NCBI RefSeq assembly: GCF_020073815.1 | Contig: NZ_JAIQZJ010000004.1 | Location: forward strand, 124,001 to 188,000 | Length of the DNA stretch: 64,000 nt | Reading direction: 5' to 3' | Source of the DNA: Nocardioides mangrovi | GTDB lineage: Bacteria > Actinomycetota > Actinomycetes > Propionibacteriales > Nocardioidaceae | Part shown: one piece after another, positions 61,296-64,000 of the stretch | Layout of the letters: each line of letters begins with the position of its first letter | Numbering within the stretch: position 1 is the stretch's first letter | Notes under the pieces: model-generated | What the model was told of the DNA's origin: nothing | What the model saw: only the letters and a program-made list of their open reading frames with translations | Database searches by the model: none | Program-made: the position numbers and the translations under genes

Positions 61296-62459
61296 ATGGC
61301 GAGCTCAGCGCTCGAGGAACTCCGGGGAGCGGCCCGGGACCATCGGAGCTACATCGCGCGGTGGCGCGCTGAGCACCCCGGAGCCCTCGTGCTCGGGGTG
61401 ATGCCGATGAACTACCCGCGGGAGCTCGCTCACGCCGCCGGCGTCCTGCCCGTCATCGTGCCCGACGACCTGGAGCCCGTGACCGAAGGACGGGGGCTGA
61501 TCCCCGAGTTCTACTGCGGCTACACGCGCAACCTGGCCGACCAGGCCGCCACCGGCCGCCTCGGCCAGTACGACGCCATCCTGCTCGCCGACCACTGCAT
61601 CCAGCTGCTCGGCGCGACCGACGTGGGCAGGGTCCTCGAGCCGCAGCGCGAGGTCTTCCTCGGGATGCTCGCCACGTCGTTGAGCGACTCGTGGGCCGAC
61701 GCGAAGGTCAGGGAGACCCTCCAGCAGCATCGCCGGGAGATCGAGCGGATCACGGGGACGACGATCCAGGAGGAGGCCCTCCGCTCGTCCATCCGCGCCT
61801 TCAACGCCGACCGGGCGTTGCTGCGCGGGCTCCTCGACGCCCGCGCCGCCGGCAGCACGTCGTACTCCCCGGTCGAGCTCGTCGACCTGGTCGCCTCGGC
61901 CCAGGTGATGGATCCGCTCGACCACCTTCCCCTGCTGCGAGAGGTGATCGGCGAGCGCTCCGAGCAGGCCTCGGAACGTGACGACCGGGTCCGGGTCCAC
62001 ATCTCGGGGCACCTCTGCCACGCGCCCCGACGCGAGCTCCTCGAGGCGATCGAGGAGTCCGGGGCGACGGTCGTCGACGACGACATCTACACCGGCCGCC
62101 GGTACGCGCAGACCGACGTCGACGAGTCGCTGCCTCCGCTGGAGGCGCTCGGCCACTGGTACGCGCAGCGCAACGTCAACCTCCCCTGTCCGACCCGCGT
62201 CCAGCAGGAGGTCGACTGGGACGGCTGGCTGCTGGAGGCGATCGAGCGCAGCGGCGCCGAGGTCGTCGTCCACCTGATGCCGAAGTTCTGCGAGCCGCAC
62301 ATGCTCTATTACCCCGAGCTCCGCAAGGCGCTGGATGCCGCCGGCATCCCGCAGCTGCTGATCGAGACCGAGCACGAGGGCATCCCGCTCGAGTCCTTCC
62401 GCACCCGCATCGAGGCGCTCGTCGAGCGCGCGCTGCGCATGCGGCCCGCCTACGCCTGA
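61296..62459 (+). CDS. Benzoyl-CoA reductase/2-hydroxyacyl-CoA dehydratase family, small subunit (BcrC/BzdN/HgdB-like)
   Basis: 387 aa, close to the usual length of BcrC/BzdN. The family layout is visible: PMNYPRELAHAAGVLPVIV near the start, SGHLCHAPRRELLEAIEESG followed by DDDIYTGRRY in the middle, and FCEPHMLYYPELRKALDAAG near the end. Cysteines are at 74, 101, 241, 298 and 332; three of them should ligate a [4Fe-4S] cluster. The family either reduces benzoyl-CoA to a cyclic dienoyl-CoA or dehydrates 2-hydroxyacyl-CoAs, after one-electron activation by an ATPase. ATG 61296 has GGAGG 7 nt upstream. Confidence 0.85.
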   Translation: MASSALEELRGAARDHRSYIARWRAEHPGALVLGVMPMNYPRELAHAAGVLPVIVPDDLEPVTEGRGLIPEFYCGYTRNLADQAATGRLGQYDAILLADHCIQLLGATDVGRVLEPQREVFLGMLATSLSDSWADAKVRETLQQHRREIERITGTTIQEEALRSSIRAFNADRALLRGLLDARAAGSTSYSPVELVDLVASAQVMDPLDHLPLLREVIGERSEQASERDDRVRVHISGHLCHAPRRELLEAIEESGATVVDDDIYTGRRYAQTDVDESLPPLEALGHWYAQRNVNLPCPTRVQQEVDWDGWLLEAIERSGAEVVVHLMPKFCEPHMLYYPELRKALDAAGIPQLLIETEHEGIPLESFRTRIEALVERALRMRPAYA

Positions 62460-62480
62460 CATCTCACTCCTGGAGGAAGC

Positions 62481-63824
62481 ATGACCATCACGACAGACGA
62501 GCCCCGCAAGGACCGCAGCCGCCGCCTCGACGTCACCCGCGCCGGCGGTCAGCTGATCACCGACTACTGGGAGGACCTGTTCACCGCACGCGAGCAGGGC
62601 AAGCAGATCGTCTGGTACAACGGCGGCGCCCTGAACCCGATCTTCCAGGCCGCCGGCCTGGCGTGGTGCCACGGCGAGGCGTTCTCGGCCCGGCTGGCCG
62701 CCCAGCAGCTGGAGGGCCCGGCCCAGCTCGCCGGGGCGGAGTACGGCTACCAGGCCGAGCTGTGCTCCTACTCGCGCACCCACCTCGGTTGCTCGGTGCT
62801 CACGATGGGCGCCGACGACGGCACCGAGAGCGGCATCGTCGGGATGCACGACCAGGAGGTGCTGGCCGCCAAGCTGCCCAAGCCGGACTTCTTCGTGAAC
62901 AACTACGCCGGCTGCTCGACCGGCCAGCAGTGGGACGGCGTCTCGTTCCGGATCTTCGGCAAGCAGCTCCCGATCTTCAACGTCTCCCATCCCTACCTGT
63001 GGGGCAACAAGCCCGATGCGGGATACCTGGTGGGGGAGGAGTGGGAGGCCGCGTCGACGTACGTCGCCGAGCAGCTCCGTGAGCTGATCGCGTGGCTCGA
63101 GACCCAGACCGGTCGCCCCTTCGACTGGGACCTGCTCTCCGAGTCGATGCACTACATCAAGCGTGCCGCCGAGCTGCGGCGCGAAGGGCTCGAGCTGACC
63201 AAGGCTCGCCCGGCCCCGGCGACCTTCTGGGACTGGATCGCCAGCGTCGCGCCGATCAACTTCCTCCCGGGCGACCAGCAGCTGGTCGACTACTTCCAGG
63301 ACGTGAGGGACGAGATCCAGGGCCGCATCGACCAGGGCATCTCCGCAGTCGAGGACGAGAAGTACCGCCTCTACTTCGACGGCATCATGAACTGGAACAA
63401 GCTCGGCTTCCTCTCGCGCAAGTTCGCCGAGCACGGCGCGGCCGTGCTGGCCGGGCGCTACATCCAGAACGCCTTCTGGCAGGAGCCCCAGCTCATCGAT
63501 CCGGACGACCCGATCAAGGGCATGGCCCAGCACTACCTGCTCTGCCCGACCAACCACGGCGCGAAGACGATCGACTACCTGACGCTGCGCGACTGCGAGG
63601 CCTACGACATCGACGGGATCGTCTTCCACTCCACGCGGACCTGCCGCGCCTTCACCGGTCCGCAGCGCCTGCTGGCGAAGTCGGCCCAGGACAAGCTCGG
63701 GATCCCCTCGATCTTCTTCGAGGGCGACGTCGCCGATGCGTCCTTCTACAAGGAGGAGATCCTGGAGAGCCGCCTGGTCGCCATGCTCGAGTCCATCGAC
63801 ATGAAGCGCGCGCGGGCCTCGTGA
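62481..63824 (+). CDS. Benzoyl-CoA reductase/2-hydroxyacyl-CoA dehydratase family, large subunit (BcrB/BzdO-like)
   Basis: 447 aa, matching BzdO/BcrB length. Cysteines are at 63, 95, 104, 145, 355, 372 and 388. STRTCRAFTG followed by DKLGIPSIFFEGDVADASFY is the conserved C-terminal region of this subunit, and YAGCSTGQQW holds a likely cluster ligand. It should pair with the 387-aa subunit to form the catalytic heterodimer with one or two [4Fe-4S] clusters. ATG 62481 has GGAGGAAG upstream; the stop overlaps the activator start (GTGA). Sequence alone does not separate reductase from dehydratase. Confidence 0.85.
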   Translation: MTITTDEPRKDRSRRLDVTRAGGQLITDYWEDLFTAREQGKQIVWYNGGALNPIFQAAGLAWCHGEAFSARLAAQQLEGPAQLAGAEYGYQAELCSYSRTHLGCSVLTMGADDGTESGIVGMHDQEVLAAKLPKPDFFVNNYAGCSTGQQWDGVSFRIFGKQLPIFNVSHPYLWGNKPDAGYLVGEEWEAASTYVAEQLRELIAWLETQTGRPFDWDLLSESMHYIKRAAELRREGLELTKARPAPATFWDWIASVAPINFLPGDQQLVDYFQDVRDEIQGRIDQGISAVEDEKYRLYFDGIMNWNKLGFLSRKFAEHGAAVLAGRYIQNAFWQEPQLIDPDDPIKGMAQHYLLCPTNHGAKTIDYLTLRDCEAYDIDGIVFHSTRTCRAFTGPQRLLAKSAQDKLGIPSIFFEGDVADASFYKEEILESRLVAMLESIDMKRARAS

Positions 63825-64000
63825 GCCACTACCTCGGCGTGGACCTCGGGTCGACCACGGCGAAGGCCGTCGTGGTCGACGACGAGGGCGCGATTGTGTC
63901 CAGCGCGACCATCGCGATGGGGGCCGTCTCGCGCGCGGGCATGGAGGCCGCCGTCGCGCGTGCTCTCGAGCGCGCCGGCATCGAGCGGGACGCGCTCGCC
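63821..64000 (+). CDS. ATP-dependent activator of the BCR/dehydratase (partial, ASKHA ATPase)
   Basis: Only the first 60 codons are in the window. GVDLGSTTAKAVVVDDEG (residues 6-23) is the phosphate-1 loop of acetate-kinase/Hsp70-like activators (HgdC, BcrA/BcrD, BzdP/BzdQ). These bind a [4Fe-4S] cluster between two subunits and inject an electron into the partner at the cost of ATP. GTG 63821 overlaps the large-subunit stop. The gene, and any second activator and ferredoxin, continue beyond the right edge. Confidence 0.88.
   Translation, partial: MSHYLGVDLGSTTAKAVVVDDEGAIVSSATIAMGAVSRAGMEAAVARALERAGIERDALA

Overview
The window is very GC-rich, uses GTG starts often, and packs genes with many 1-4 nt stop/start overlaps. 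It encodes F420/FMN luciferase-like oxidoreductases, MaoC hydratases, FadE-type acyl-CoA dehydrogenases (ACADs) and a PaaX-family repressor. Together these point to an actinobacterium, probably Nocardioides-like (inferred, not proven). I see no rRNA, tRNA, CRISPR array, transposase or integrase. No stretch over 300 bases lacks a gene. Almost everything belongs to CoA-thioester catabolism of carboxylic acids: ligases, ACADs, hydratases, dehydrogenases, thiolases, CoA-transferases, thioesterases, transporters and their regulators.

Layout. (1) 1-5.6 kb: two SDRs, an APH-like kinase, a MaoC/quinone-reductase pair, an ACAD and a TetR repressor. (2) 5.7-12.6 kb: a GAF-LuxR regulator, an acyl-CoA ligase/ACAD/ACS-type ligase operon and a FadR-type GntR regulator. 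(3) 12.7-22.6 kb: two ACADs, then a coupled run of SDR, thiolase, CoA-transferase family protein, HMG-CoA-lyase-like enzyme, a BadH-like dehydrogenase, a MenB/BadI-like ring enzyme, an enoyl-CoA hydratase and an EamA transporter. (4) 22.6-27.2 kb: a complete Liv-type ABC transporter. (5) 27.3-39.7 kb: an alpha-methylacyl-CoA racemase, two unusual crotonases, a second kinase, SDR, ACAD, a BadI-like hydrolase, two CoA ligases and thioesterases. (6) 39.8-50.8 kb: MaoC, luciferase-like oxidoreductases, MDR, crotonase, thiolase, a nitronate-monooxygenase-like flavoprotein, thioesterase, an atypical SDR and a ligase. (7) 50.8-60.2 kb, minus strand: one long operon SDR, ligase, ACAD, second Liv transporter, GntR. 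(8) 60.3-64 kb: a PaaX-type regulator divergent from two benzoyl-CoA reductase/2-hydroxyacyl-CoA dehydratase-family subunits and the start of their ATP-dependent activator, cut by the window edge.

Working model (inference). Aromatic or alicyclic acids enter by the two Liv-type transporters and are activated by the AMP-forming ligases. They are desaturated by ACADs or reduced by the BCR-like enzyme, hydrated, oxidised by the BadH-like SDR and ring-opened by BadI-like hydrolases. The products then pass through beta-oxidation with a racemase, HMG-CoA-lyase-like enzyme, thiolases and a CoA-transferase family protein. A recurring operator, TGGTCNGACCA, matches the FadR consensus and occurs before many of these operons. 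At two promoters, possibly three, it sits next to a GAACGATCGTT palindrome that also lies beside the TetR gene, so the separate modules look like one regulon.

The most unusual elements are the BCR-like cluster in an apparently aerobic-type actinobacterial background and a pair of BadH-like SDR paralogues that have lost the catalytic Tyr/Lys.
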